This document shows positions 1-11,569 of a DNA stretch of 64,000 nucleotides, one piece after another (positions within the stretch are counted from its first letter, which is position 1; each line of letters opens with the position of its first letter). A program made the position numbers and the translations under genes. Source of the DNA: Nyssa sinensis (Eukaryota > Streptophyta > Magnoliopsida > Cornales > Nyssaceae). Where the stretch lies: contig CM018051.1 of the NCBI GenBank assembly GCA_008638375.1, forward strand, positions 12,615,369 to 12,679,368, in the 5' to 3' direction. The notes beneath the pieces are model-generated. The model saw only the letters and a list, made by a program, of their open reading frames with translations. It ran no database searches and was not told the DNA's origin.

Positions 1-1221
1 AGGAAAGGAGAAGGCGGTTTAACCTTCTAGACAGATACAGTAAAGAGGACTGCGTTCTCATCGGTTGGTTCGGATACACAGCGAACACAACTTCCTAGGG
101 TTGAGACAAACCCATCCAGGTATGATATTTTGCTAAGTAAGGAATATGATTAAGTTTATGAGTGATTTTCATGTTGATTGAATGATTCATATATTTATCT
201 GATGTTAGAAAATCACATAGGAAATGTTGCTTTGAAAAACCTTGAGTTGATTGTTTATGTGTTTGAGTGTTCTCTGTTATTCTTTGAGTGTTATGATTTA
301 TTCCATGTGTTGGTGCCGTGTGTGATTTATGTTCTTGAAGAGCTGTCAAGATTGTGAATCTGTGAATTGAGCATGTATTTAAATTGATTATGCATAGCAT
401 ACAGACTTTTGGGAGGAGTTTTGTGATTCAAATGTTATTGTTGCTTTAAGTATAATGCATAATCTAAAGCATACTACATGTGTTTGGAAATAGATGTTTC
501 ATTGAGATTACATTCTGGCATGATGGAATCTAGGCATATTGTCATGGTGTGATTCCTTGAAAACATAGTAAAGGTTGAGCACGTGGTGCTGTGCATTATG
601 AGGGTGTAGATCCTGTGGTGAAAAACTCAAAATTTGGCCATTGCATTGGTGCCCAGAATCCAATGAATGTGATCCGTGAACGGGTGTTGGTACTCAAGGT
701 CCATCGGGAACGATCCGTAAACGAGACGTGGATATGGCATAGAGTTGCGTGAGTGTGTCACGCATATTTTCGTTACGTCGTATTAATGAATTCATGGATG
801 TGGCATAGAGTTTGCATGGATGTGTCATGTGCGTTGCCATTACATTATATGGATGATTTGGGAGGCATGTAGATATGAATGTACACTTGCACATGCCACG
901 CCATACTTTTGTTCTTTGCATTAGCATTGTGTTATACCAGCTGTTGAGCTGACCTATTCGTGGGATATTATATTACAGATGATGCTCTCGGCACTTGAGA
1001 CTTGAGGAAGTCTTGCAGGGTGGAGGAGACATAAATTTAGAAGGATATTTGGCCCTTAGGGCATATTTTGTGATGTAAGGATTTGAGCCCGAATGACATG
1101 TTATGTGTATGTTGACGGAAATGAATGTATGTAAGTTGAATCCATTTAAAATGTCTTTTATTTCATTTCTTTTGGTTCCGTGACACTCACCCTCAGGTTT
1201 GTGAAAATTCGGGGCGTGACA
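1..1221 (+). repeat. 5' LTR of the gypsy element, 3' part only
   Basis: It aligns base for base with 6375-7595, with equal total length and only scattered substitutions. It ends in TGACA immediately before the primer binding site. The missing 2.3 kb of this LTR, and the other half of the interrupted kinase gene, lie left of the window. Confidence 0.92.
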
Positions 1222-1224
1222 ACG

Positions 1225-1236
1225 TGGTATCAGAGC
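1225..1236 (+). other. Primer binding site, initiator Met tRNA type
   Basis: TGGTATCAGAGC lies three bases after the LTR end. This is the usual plant initiator-methionine tRNA primer site and fixes both the LTR end and the plus orientation. Confidence 0.92.
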
Positions 1237-1486
1237 ATAGGTTCGAATACCTAGAGACCGTGGGGTGTTGTTGAACACTATGAGGCCATGACACATGACT
1301 TGAATATTTTTTTTTTTTGGGTAAACATTGGGTGAAGTGTAAGAACTTGTGTAGTGTATGTTAAGGCATGCTGTGGTTGTTGCTTGTAAAGTGTGAGTTG
1401 TTGACATGTATATACTTCATGATTCTTTAAATACCTATGCCTAATGTGAAAAGAGGCATTTATTTTTTTCTTGGATTTGTAGACCC

Positions 1487-3050
1487 ATGCCACCACGAAG
1501 AGCTCCTGCGAGAGCTGGACCACCTAGGCGGGGTAGGCCTAGAGCTGCTGCTCCACCTCGGCGTGGCAGACCCAAAGCTGTTGCTTCTGCCCATAGCATA
1601 GCTGAGGAGGCTGTTGCTTCTGCACCTGCCCCAGCAGAGGAGGTAGAGCAGGCATTTGGCGCCAGAGATATGGTGGCCATTATACAGGAGTGTTTTCGAG
1701 CCATGCAAGAGACTCGAACCACGAGTGGGGAGACCAAGGATACCTTCGTGATGAAGGTGTTCCAGAGAATGAGACCTCCTATGTTTGCTGGGCAACCTGA
1801 CCCATTGGTTGCAAAAGAGTGGCTGAATTAGATCACCAGGATATTAGATTCCCAAGGGATAGTTGAGCCACACTTACGAATCCGGTGCGCCACTTTTCAG
1901 TTTACAGATTTAGCCAACCAGTGGTGGCAAGTAGCTGCTGATAGGATAGACAGGTTCGGAGAGGGATGGAATGCCTTTGTGGCCATGTTCAATGACCACT
2001 ATTTTCCTGAGACTGCCAAGATAGGGTTCATGGACGAATTTGGAGCACTCCTCCAGAGGGACATGACGGTGACTCAGTATGAGTCTCGGTTTACTGCATT
2101 AGGGAGATTTGCCCCACATATTATACTAGAGGAGCGACTAAAAGTCCTTCATTTTGTCAAGGGGTTGAAGACCTCTATTAGGGATAGACTGGCAAGCCAC
2201 ATTATTGAGACCTATGAGGAGGCAGTGATCAGGGCCACTAGGGTTGAGAGGGAATTGGCCGACCTTAGAGGGATTAGGGAGTCTCGGACCCAAGGCAGGA
2301 CAGCCACAGCACAGATATCTATGCTTGCCCAGCCTACTATGCCTACCCTGACCCACACCTGTGGGAGACCATTGAAGAGGTTCTGGATTGGTGCACCTTC
2401 CACATCGACATCACAGGGGCCTATTCAGTTCTTAGCCCCCCAGCCTACTATGTCTGTTGCTTCTCGAAGGGGGGCATCTCAGGGACCCATTATATGTTAC
2501 CGGTGTGGACAACCTAGCCATCGAGTGGCCGATTGCCCGCAGAGAGATCCTAGTCAGGGATACGGGGCTGGACCAAGTCTAATGTCATTTCCACCTCAAG
2601 CACAGAGTCAGGGGTGGGGAGCTCCACGGCTTTGCTATACATGCCACCAGACAGGCCATATTAGGGCCAACTGTCCTCAGGGGCAGACTTCACAGGGCTC
2701 GCAGAGGCTGCCTTATTATCAGCCCATTCAGACATCTCAGCCACTGCCATAGTTAGACTATGGATCTCCAGCGCCACATTTTCAGCCTGCACCTTCGGTA
2801 TAGAGTATTAGGGCTCCTGGGCAAAAAAGGGGAGGTAGACAGGGCTAGACTACCCAGGGTCGTGTTTATGCAGTAGTTGCACCTGAGGCATCTACTTCTG
2901 GACCTCCTACAGTTCGAGGTACATTCCTTGTTCTTAGTTCGTGAACTAGCGTACCGATAGATTTTAGTACATCTCATTCATTCATATCTGCCATGCTTAC
3001 CATGACATTGGGATTGGATGCTTACGTCTATGTAGTAGACCGAATGAAAT
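1487..3050 (+). pseudogene. gag (two CCHC zinc knuckles) running into a degenerate protease
   Basis: One reading frame runs from the ATG at 1487 through an Ala/Pro/Arg-rich start, a retrotransposon gag core (about 1750-2270) and two zinc knuckles of spacing C-X2-C-X4-H-X4-C (CYRCGQPSHRVADC near 2500-2540; CYTCHQTGHIRANC near 2632-2675). The same frame continues into a protease-like stretch, where the aspartate at 2960 sits in IDFSTSHSFIS instead of the usual D-S/T-G-A, so the essential glycine is lost. In-frame stops occur at 1829, 2750, 2801 and 2846 (all TAG) and 2942 (TGA). Gag packages element RNA and the protease cleaves the polyprotein; neither can be made intact here. The similarity to known gag proteins is recognised by eye. 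Confidence 0.85.
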
Positions 3051-4060
3051 TAAGAGGTAGACTATGTGCTTGTTATCTGTGAGATAGGCTATAAGCCTGA
3101 ATATCCATGGGGTGGGATGTATACCTAGTTACCCATATGGCAGGCTGCATGCTTATTAATGTATATATATATATATATATATATATATTCTGGGATGGAC
3201 TTTAATACTTGGGTGCTAATGTGGTAGGCTACGTGTTAGCTATTGGATGTTGCTTGTTAATTCTATATATGTATGCTAGTTTAGTACCTGTTATAGTACT
3301 GCAACTATGATTTTTATTTTTTATTTTATATATATAGGCTGATTGTTATTAATGCATGCATAAGAGAATGTTGAAAGATGTTTATATGTAAATGTGTTTT
3401 GATACATATGTGCAAAGATTAATGTGTATATACATGGTTGAAATTGGTGAAGAGTTTTACTAAGGGTCCAAATTGTTATGAGACTTTAGTTAATATATTG
3501 ACTAGAACAACGATGAGTTAGAATAACCTTGGAGGAATTTTAGATAATTGAATTACATTGTAGTGCAGGTGGTGCATTGATGACGTTGTGATAAATTACT
3601 AGATAATTGCATAGCTTGATTTGGGGTTAGTTAGGTGGTCATCACATGTGTGAGGCTTTGGGGTATCATTGTGAGCCTTGAGTATTTTATTGTGTTGAAT
3701 TATTGAGGTGGGTCATGATGCTTGGATAGATTTGGAAAAAAATTGGCATTGGTAAGCCAACATGTTTGAGGATTTCATTATGTGTTGTGCCATGTGGAGT
3801 GGGCCGTTACAAATGGGATCAGAACCAGACCATAGCAGGGAGTGTGGAGATGTCTGCACACCGCTGCACGCCCGCTCAAGTGGACGAGGTTTCTTTGGGG
3901 GGAGAGGGTAATGGGAGAGGGTAATGCATTCCACATCGCCTGGCTGAGGGAGAGGTGAACGATCCATAGGTAAGGATGCACGTCTCCATGTTACAATGCA
4001 TTTAGTGTTGATCTTTCTAAATTTTGTCGAAGTAGTATATTTTTAAATTTTGGGATGAAA
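3051..4060 (+). other. Non-coding internal region of the gypsy element
   Basis: No coding similarity is visible where pol should be. It holds a TA microsatellite (about 3163-3188) and, near 3800-3826, a short LTR-end plus primer-site look-alike (CCGTTACA followed by ATGGGATCAGAACC). That may be the remnant of a nested or rearranged second element. Confidence 0.6.
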
Positions 4061-4080
4061 TTTCTTTAAGGGGGGGAGGA
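4061..4080 (+). other. Polypurine tract
   Basis: A T-rich stretch is followed by AAGGGGGGGAGGA directly before the LTR start TGTAAAGACC. This is the standard plus-strand priming site and sets the 3' LTR start at 4081. Confidence 0.88.
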
Positions 4081-4423
4081 TGTAAAGACCTAAAAATTGA
4101 GGATAAATTTTTCGTTTGGCTGGTAGGGCTGTAATACCCTAACCCGAGACATAGAACATGAATCGAGGTGGGCCGGTCGAGTAGTGTAATACCAGTGGTA
4201 ACCCAAGCTGTTAAGGCTCTATATCATGATATCATGTGGACTGAACGATTGTGGAATGTGAGCAGTTTATTTTGAGTAGTTAGTAAGGGCGATGCCCGAG
4301 CAATCCAGAATCATGCCTCGTAATACGTGCAAACACGCATTCCCATGCAAGCATGCGTACACGTGTATACCTAGGCCCCGAAATATCAGTGTATGTGCTC
4401 GTGCTCAGAACCTAGTATACACG

Positions 4424-4454
<31 letters not shown>

Positions 4455-4782
4455 ATATATATACATGTATAATATGTGTATTATATATGTAAATGTATAT
4501 AGTATAATGTATTGTATATATGTATATATAAGTGTTTAAATATAAGTAAAAGCAAAGAAAAGGAAAAAAAGGAGAGAAATAGGTTGTGTGTGTACTGTGG
4601 ACAGGCTGTGTGTGTGTACTGTTGTGTGTGTAAGTATGTGTGTTGATATAATGTACATATATATATATATATGTATCAACAAATATCTCCACCCATTGAA
4701 TGCAAAGCTGCATTCTGAAAAGAAGAAAAAGAAGAAGTGATCAGAGCAGTGAAAAAGTCCAAGAAAGGGGTTGTGAAGGGAT

Positions 4783-4818
<36 letters not shown>

Positions 4819-7595
4819 GTCGGTTGTGTATGTGTTACATATATACATGGGTGCGTTGAGTTAGATAGAAAAATCAGAAGGAAAAAGAGGGATTAGAAGG
4901 GCAGTGAACATAGAGAGAAGATACAGAAACTGGAAGAGGAATCAGGAGTAAAGAAGAAAGAACGATAACATAAACATGTGAGTTTCAACTTAGGATTATC
5001 GTTTTCATATTTTTGAGTTTTAGAGTTATATGCATGATAAAAACCATGAGGTCATGTAGCAGATTCAAAAAGGAACTCAATACAATTTAAACAAAGGAAA
5101 TTAATGGAAAGATGAGCTTGAACCATGGAGTTGTAGGTTCAATGGGTGGGGCTGTTTTGGGATTACTTTGGAGTTTAAACTATGAGGATTTAATCCCCTT
5201 GAGTACAGGAAGAAATTTGAAAAAGAAAGGAAGCAAAACAGTTAGAGAATCATAGCAAAAAGTAGACCACCGAAAAATCGCAACTCGGCTGTAACTCATT
5301 ATTTTGACACCCAACAATAGATGAAACCCAACTTTGATGAGATATATAAAATCACTATACGATTAGGTGTCGAACCATGTTAAATTTGTGCAAAAATATG
5401 ATCGAAAATAGTCGCCGTCGCCGGAAGGGATGTCGGAACCCTACCGAACACCCACTGGAGAAGAAGGAGCTGTTCAGGGCCTTGGGTTTGGACCAGTTCG
5501 GGTCGGGTTAGATTCGACCCACCCACGCGTGTTGGATACCCAGAGACGGTGCAGTTTTGATTCAAGTGTTAAAAGTTTTAAAAACCCAATTGGGCCTATT
5601 TGGCTGTAAGCATAAGAAATTTGAAAATTAAATTGGGAATGGAAGGATATCCTGTTCCGGTTTAGGGCTAGCCACTGTTTGGCTTTGAGAGAATTTGAAA
5701 AAAAAAATGAAAAGGGGTGCGCATAGAGGCGCAGCCCCTGTGTGTTAAACACTAGATCAGTTGGAAGAAAGCCCCAAGCCCAAACCCCCTTGATAGGCAC
5801 GCCTGTGTGTCTTGTTGCGCCCAAATAAATATATATTATGTAAACGTACTATTAAATTAATTTAAATATACCGAAATGACCCGGAGTCCAAATTACACAA
5901 GTGAATAGTATTTTTTTTTTTTTATATCTTGGACCTTCTGGGACGAATGGTGAGGTCCATTTTGTGAGACGGGGTCCCGAAGAAAATAGAGAGCCGTAGA
6001 AACATAAAAATGACCAAAATGCCCCTAAGTCAAAGAGTAGTCAAATGAATTCAGATTAAAATAAAAGAATAGTGAATTTTTATTATTTCGAGCATTCCGG
6101 ACTCAACGGTGGAGTCCAATTTGTGAAAAGATGTCTCGAGAAGTAAGAACCCGTGGAAGCGCAAAATGACCATTTTGCCCTTTTTAGTACAGATGTCTAA
6201 ACTGAATTCTGCGAAAGCCTAAATTGACTTTGTTCGACGTTTCAGATTCAATGGTAGGGTCTATTAAAGTAAAAAAGATACCAATCGTAAAGAGACATAA
6301 AACTTAATGAATAACATGTATTATACAGATATGTATAGACTGAGATGAGTTTCATGAATCATAGGAACACCGGAAGGAAAGGAGAAGGCGGTTTAACCTT
6401 CTAGAAAGAGACAGTAAAGAGGACTACGTTCTCATCGGTTGGTTTGGATACACAGCGAACACAACTCCCTAGGGTTGAGACAAACCCATCCAGGTATGAT
6501 ATTTTGCTAAGTAAGGAATAGGATTAAGTTTAGGAGTGATTTTTATGTTTATTGAATGATTCATATATTTATCTGATGTTAGAAAATCACATAGGAAATG
6601 TTGCTTTGAAAAACCTTGAGTTGATTGTTTACGTGTTTGAGTGTTCTCTGTTATTCTTTGAGTGTTATGATTTATTTCATGTGTTGGTGCTGCGTGTGAT
6701 TTATGTTCTTGGAGAGCTGTCAATATTATGAATATGTGAATTGAGCATGTATTTAAATTGATTGTGCATGGCATACAGACTTGTGAGAGGAGTTTTGTGA
6801 TTCAAATGTTATTGTTGCTTTAAGTATAATACATAATCTAAAGCATACTACATGTGTTTGGAAAGAGATGTTTCATTGAGATTGCATTCTGGCATGGTGG
6901 AATTAAGGCATATTGGCATGGTGTGATTCCTTGAAAGCATAATGTGGGTTGAGCACGTGGTGCTGTGCATTATGAGGGTGTAGATCTTGTGGTGAAAAAC
7001 CCAAAATTTGGCCATTGCATTGGTGCCCAGAATCCAACGAATGTGATTCGTGAATGGGTGTTGGTACTCAGGGTCCATCGGGAACGATCCGTAAACGAGA
7101 CGTGGATGTGGCATACAGTTGCGTGGGTGTGTCACGCATATTTCTGTTACGTCGTATTAATGAATTCATGGATGTGGCATAGAGTTTGCATGGATGCGTC
7201 ATGTGCGTTGCCATTACATTATATGGATGATTTGAGAGGCATGTAGATATGAATGTACACTTGCACATGCCACGCCATACTTTTGTTCTTTGCATTAGCA
7301 TTGTGTTATACCAGCTGTCGAGCTGACTCATTCGTGGGATATCATATTACAGATGATGCTCCCGGCACTTGAGACTTGAGGAAGTCTTGCAGGGTGAAGG
7401 AGACATGAATTTAGAAGAATATTTGGCCCTTTGGGCATATTTTGTGATGTAAGGGTTTGAGCTCGAATGACATGTTATGTGTATGTTGACGGAAATGAAT
7501 GTATGTAAGTTGAATCCATTTAAAATGTCTTTTATTTCATTTCTTTTGGTTCCATGACACTCATCCCCGGGTTTGTGAAAATTCGGGGCGTGACA
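4081..7595 (+). repeat. 3' LTR, complete, 3515 bp
   Basis: It begins TGTAAAGACC after the polypurine tract and ends GGCGTGACA against the kinase gene, so it has TG...CA ends. Inside are a TA microsatellite (about 4423-4452), a GA microsatellite (about 4785-4818) and three diverged repeats of about 150 bp between roughly 5870 and 6300. Each of these carries a foldback such as GGACTC...GAGTCC and a phrase resembling AAAATGACC..ATGCCC. The same phrases recur in the two solo LTRs at 43.7-46.9 and 55.4-58.6 kb, so the three are related families. Confidence 0.9.
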
Positions 7596-8976
7596 GGACA
7601 AGTGATTATTAGAGACATCCAAAGATACCAGCTTGTCGAGTCTCCCTAGCTCATGGGGCAATGGTCCATGGAGATGATTGAAGCTTAAGTTCAGTGCTAT
7701 CTGCAAATTTTTTATGTGGCCAATCTCAGGAGGGATACTTCCAATCAGATAGTTACTACCCATTTGCAATTCAAGCAATTTTAAGCAGTTCCCAATCTCA
7801 TGTGGTATCTCCCCTCTTATTGAATTCTGTCCCAATAGCAGGTACTGCAATCTTGATGTGTTGCAGATATCTACCGGTATGGTGCCATTGAATCTATTGT
7901 TCCTTAAATCAAGCTTACTAAGATTCCTGCACCTAAGAATCGATGCCGGAATCTCTCCAAACAGACTATTGCCAGAAACAATCAGCTCCTGCAGATTGGC
8001 AAGCTGCCCAAGTTCTGGAGGAATTGTTCCAGTAAACCCATTAGAAGCTAAGTTTAAGAGAGAGAGATTAGAGCATTGAGCAAACTCTGGGACAATCTCC
8101 CCAGAGAGATAGTCGTTGTCCGCTTCAAAGTACGTAAGGCTACTAAGATTTCCAATTGCCTTGGGAATGCTCCCTATGAACTCATTGTTTCCAATTCTAA
8201 TACTCGAAAGGCCTTTGCAATTTCCAACGATTTCAGGAAGATTGCCAGACAATTTGTTCTAGGTCAGAACCAAACTCGTAACTTCCCCAGAGCAAAAATG
8301 CTCTCAGGTATCAACCCTTCAAGTTGGTTCGAATGCAGGTTCAACAATTCAAGCTCCGAAACAGAACCTAGATTATCTGGAATTTCTCCACCCAATTCAT
8401 TCTCATATGCTGTAAAAACTCTCAGATTGGTCAAGTTGCCGACCCAAATTGGGATGGAACCACTCAATCGATTTGTAAAAATTTGAAAATGTTGAACTTC
8501 TTTAGACCCTCGAGCTCATTAGGAATTGCTCCTGTCAGCCAATTATTGGAAAGATTCAATGATCTAAGGTTTCTAAGCCTACCCAATTCTGTAGGAATCG
8601 AGCTTCCAAACTTATTCGAAGATAAATCAAGAAACTCAAGCTCAGATAAATTCCCAAAAGCTGGAGGACTTGACCCATGGAAGTTATTATACGAAAGGTC
8701 AAGCCATTTCAATGCTTTGAGCTCAGAAATTAGAGTGACATTACCTTGGAGCCCACGACGAGAAAGATCGAGCTTTTCAACCATGGAATTATTGGAGCCA
8801 CAAGCAATGCCGAGCCAAGAGCAGTAACCTGAGTTGTTGAGACCCCACCCAGATAGGCCAAGCTCGTTGCCAATTGCTAACAATGTTTTCTCATTATGGA
8901 GAAGCTGAGCAATTACAAGCTGGGAACTTGGGAGAAACCCAGCTAGCAAAATAGTGAACAAGCACAAAAATGCCAT
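7596..8976 (-). pseudogene. PXC3-like: PXC3-like LRR receptor kinase, copy 1: 5' part, cut by the gypsy insertion
   Basis: Read on the minus strand from the ATG at 8976 it encodes a signal peptide (about residues 1-24), a short cap with a YCSWLGIAC motif and a run of plant-type leucine-rich repeats. It stops dead at 7595 where the retrotransposon begins; the remaining LRRs, membrane segment and kinase lie beyond the window. Against copy 2 (34283-35516) it is shorter by exactly two single-base deletions, near 8494 and near 8273, each shifting the frame. It is therefore triply broken. The family acts at the plasma membrane in plant development and vascular tissue; the assignment rests on LRR order and on the kinase of copy 2. 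This copy keeps the natural start that copy 2 has lost. Confidence 0.88.
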
Positions 8977-10630
8977 ATTGGGTTGTGTTCAATGAAAGAG
9001 CAATCAGCAAGCCATGAAACCTTGACAATGTAAAAACAACAGCTTCTGATGAAAAACCCACTTGTCTTTTTTGAAGATGTCAAGAGATTATGCGTTCAAC
9101 ATTAATGGGATTCAGAGGTGCTGTTCATTAAGAAATGCCTAGAATTTCAAAATCTATATGGGCTTTTCAATTTGTAAAGATGACCCATTTCAGATTTCTC
9201 AAATTCAAGCAATTTATAGGACACCTTTCGCTTGATTTCTGAAAAAAAAAAAAAAATAGTACCAACTAAGGGTTTATGATAAAAAAAAAAAACTCAAAAA
9301 CCCATAACAAAGGAACCATTTGCAGAACCAAACAAACTGGGAAAAAAAAACTAAAAATGGACTATGATGCAGCTGATTTTGGCTCGTCATGGAGCTGTCC
9401 GTCACCGTTTGCCTGAAAAGAAATGATACGTAAAAAGCCACCGGGAAAGGTTCCGATGGTAACCTCTCCGATGGTTAAATTAGTCTCCTTTTATTTGATC
9501 AAAGGTTTGGCTCTTTAATCAAAAAATAATTTAGATGCAGATCCCCTTTTTCATACTTGCTTTTCCTTGTTTATAGTGTTGAAGAGGCGGTTTAATTTGT
9601 CTGACAAGCGGTGGACATCCTTTTCATATAATTTATGGCTCCCTTTACACGTGTACGTGCAAGAATGGTTTTCCAAGCCTGTAGCTCCTTTTGACAGGGC
9701 TAGGGCTCACCGCCTGTCAGGCTATAGCAATATAATCATGAGACTTTCGTCATTCTTTTTGTCGATTTGTTATTCAATTGTTCCGAGCTCGGTATACCGA
9801 AGTTTACCTCGGTATACCTTCCCCGCAATATATAAGAAAAACTAGCTTTTCGGAACGTGTTTAAGTTATCTGAGTTAAGTAGAGTGTTTTTATGACGTAT
9901 CAGACTATATCATAGAATAATGGTTGTAATGAAAACACCAACATTTTACAAAACATGAAAGTAAAACCAAAAGAGAACACGGTTGTAGAAGCAATAGAAG
10001 TAAAGAACAACTTCTGCAAACGCAAAGGAGTAGATGAAAGAATATTAGTACAGTGTTTAGGTACTGGTTTCGTGGACCAGGTGTTTCTCTCTGTTCTGTA
10101 GAGATATAATCTTGGACTTCAAGAGGAGAGAGAGAGAGAGAGAGGGCGAGTCCTGCTGAAATTTTTCTCATGAGAAATGACCATTCAGACTGCTCTGCTA
10201 GTGCGCCATGGTTTCTGATACTTCCAAGGAGGATCTCTCTCTCTTTTCCGTTTTCTTTTTTCTTGTTACATTCGAAGGATCTAATTCAATAATCCAAAAT
10301 TTATCCCTTAAGTTGAACAAATTTAATTACTATGATTTAAAATAAATATATATATATATATATAACTTACTGGAGTTTGTTTAATTCACTATTTATTTTT
10401 AAAGACGATCATGGGTTAAAGTCTCTTTTTTTATTAAAAAAATATAAGTATTTATTTGTATTCAACTATGAACCGAATTGAATTATTGGTCTAACGTCCA
10501 TATTAAAAAATGTTTTGAATTAAGTAATGTCAGTTGAGTTTTGTTATAATAAAGTTAAAAAAATACAGTGAAAATTTGGATTTTAATGGACAAAATTTTA
10601 TTTAAATGAAGTACTTTGGTTTATATTTTT
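7596..10630. repeat. Segmental duplication, copy A (partner 34283-36318)
   Basis: The 5' part of the PXC3-like gene and its upstream flank are shared with 34283-36318 in the same orientation. 7596-8827 matches 34283-35516, and about 9905-10630 matches about 35536-36318. The intervening 8828-9904 (start codon, signal peptide, leader and proximal promoter) is present only here, except for about 15 bp. Upstream similarity fades near 10630. Confidence 0.85.
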
Positions 10631-10955
10631 TTTATGTTGAATGATATTTATTTAAATTTGTAGTATTTTTATGAAATAACAAAAAATATTTAACTTTTAG
10701 GATGTACGGAATTCAATTAGGTAATCCATATAAATGCATAGTCTGTACTCATGAAAATGAGTTCCACAGCAGAAAGAATTGCCTACAAATAGTGGGAGTG
10801 ACTTAATCACTTAAGTCAAATGCTCATTAAATTCACATTTTAGTGAGAGCAGTAAAGGTCTACTCCCACATTTTGATAAAGTAAAGGACTACATAGAATT
10901 AATTTGTTAGTTCTTATAAGATGATATACCGTAAAAGAGCAGGCCAATTAGCACT
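8977..10955. other. Upstream flank of PXC3-like copy 1, no further gene
   Basis: It contains poly-A/T tracts near 9240-9350, a GA-rich tract near 10127-10145 and AT-rich sequence. I see no coding similarity. The first 1.6 kb is presumably the old promoter and 5' leader of the kinase gene on the minus strand. Confidence 0.6.
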
Positions 10956-11548
10956 TGATACGTATGACTATGAATCCAACTCACGCCTGGCTAACTCAGC
11001 TCACGCTCAGCCAATGGCTAAGCGCTCGAACATTCAGAACAGGATAAAAGATCGGAAGTGGCCGAGCATATGACTCCAGAGCACATATATCCAGATAAGG
11101 ATCTCAGAGTTAATTACAAGATCCAGACCAACACTCCAGACCTCGTCACCGCCTTAGCGGTTGCCGAGCAGGGAATAAGGAAACAGTCTTTAACACAGAG
11201 ACAGTCTTCAATATGGAAACAGTCTTCAACAAGGAAACTACCATCTATGATTATCTCTATGCAACACTCCGCAAGGTAACTGCAATCTCCGATGATCAAA
11301 TCTCTATATTCATGGCTCCGAATCCTAATCAACTTAGGAAGGCCACGGTCTATAAATCAAACCCTAAAGGTACGCTTTATTTTCATGCTCATTCTTTGGC
11401 TTTCAATACAGTCTTTCAATTCCGTTTACTTGCTTAAGCATCGGAGCGACTACCGCCGGAGCCAATCCGGTGGTCCTCTAATTATCTTTCTGAGTGTTCT
11501 ACAAGTCACGAAGCCCATACTTATTGCGAGTCGAAAAGTGCAGCATCA
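10956..11548 (+). repeat. 5' LTR-like segment
   Basis: The right end (GCAGCATCA before the primer site) is well supported. TATAAAT at 11351 fits an LTR promoter. The left end is a guess at the first plausible TG. Confidence 0.55.
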
Positions 11549-11551
11549 GTT

Positions 11552-11569
11552 TGGCGCCGTCTGTGGGAA
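11552..11569 (+). other. Primer binding site, TGGCGCCGTCTGTGGGAA
   Basis: This 18-base sequence is a familiar start of the internal region in many plant gypsy elements and differs from the Met-tRNA type used by the first element. Confidence 0.78.

Larger units (their letters stand above)
1..7595 (+). mobile_element. Ty3/gypsy LTR retrotransposon lacking most of pol, inserted in a PXC3-like gene
   Basis: The element has a 5' LTR (only its last 1221 bp lie in the window), a primer binding site, a gag with two zinc knuckles, the degenerate start of a protease, about 1 kb of non-coding DNA, a polypurine tract and a complete 3515-bp 3' LTR. No reverse transcriptase, RNase H or integrase is visible, so it would need enzymes from another element. 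That matches the class of terminal-repeat elements with only gag. In the first 360 aligned bases I count 17 differences between the LTRs (about 4.7%). The right end sits in an LRR receptor-kinase gene. The expected 5-bp target duplication is GGACA at 7596-7600; its partner lies outside the window. LTR style and gag resemble the Tekay/Del type of chromovirus, but without pol this is not firm. Confidence 0.9.

Noticed and set aside
4292..4713. Open frames rich in Ile/Tyr/Thr/His in the 3' LTR
   Set aside because: They are translations of TA and GT/CA microsatellites.
7694..8827. Plus-strand open frames across the PXC3-like LRRs, repeated at 34381-35516
   Set aside because: They are antisense frames of the leucine-rich repeats. 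Their similarity to each other only reflects the duplication.
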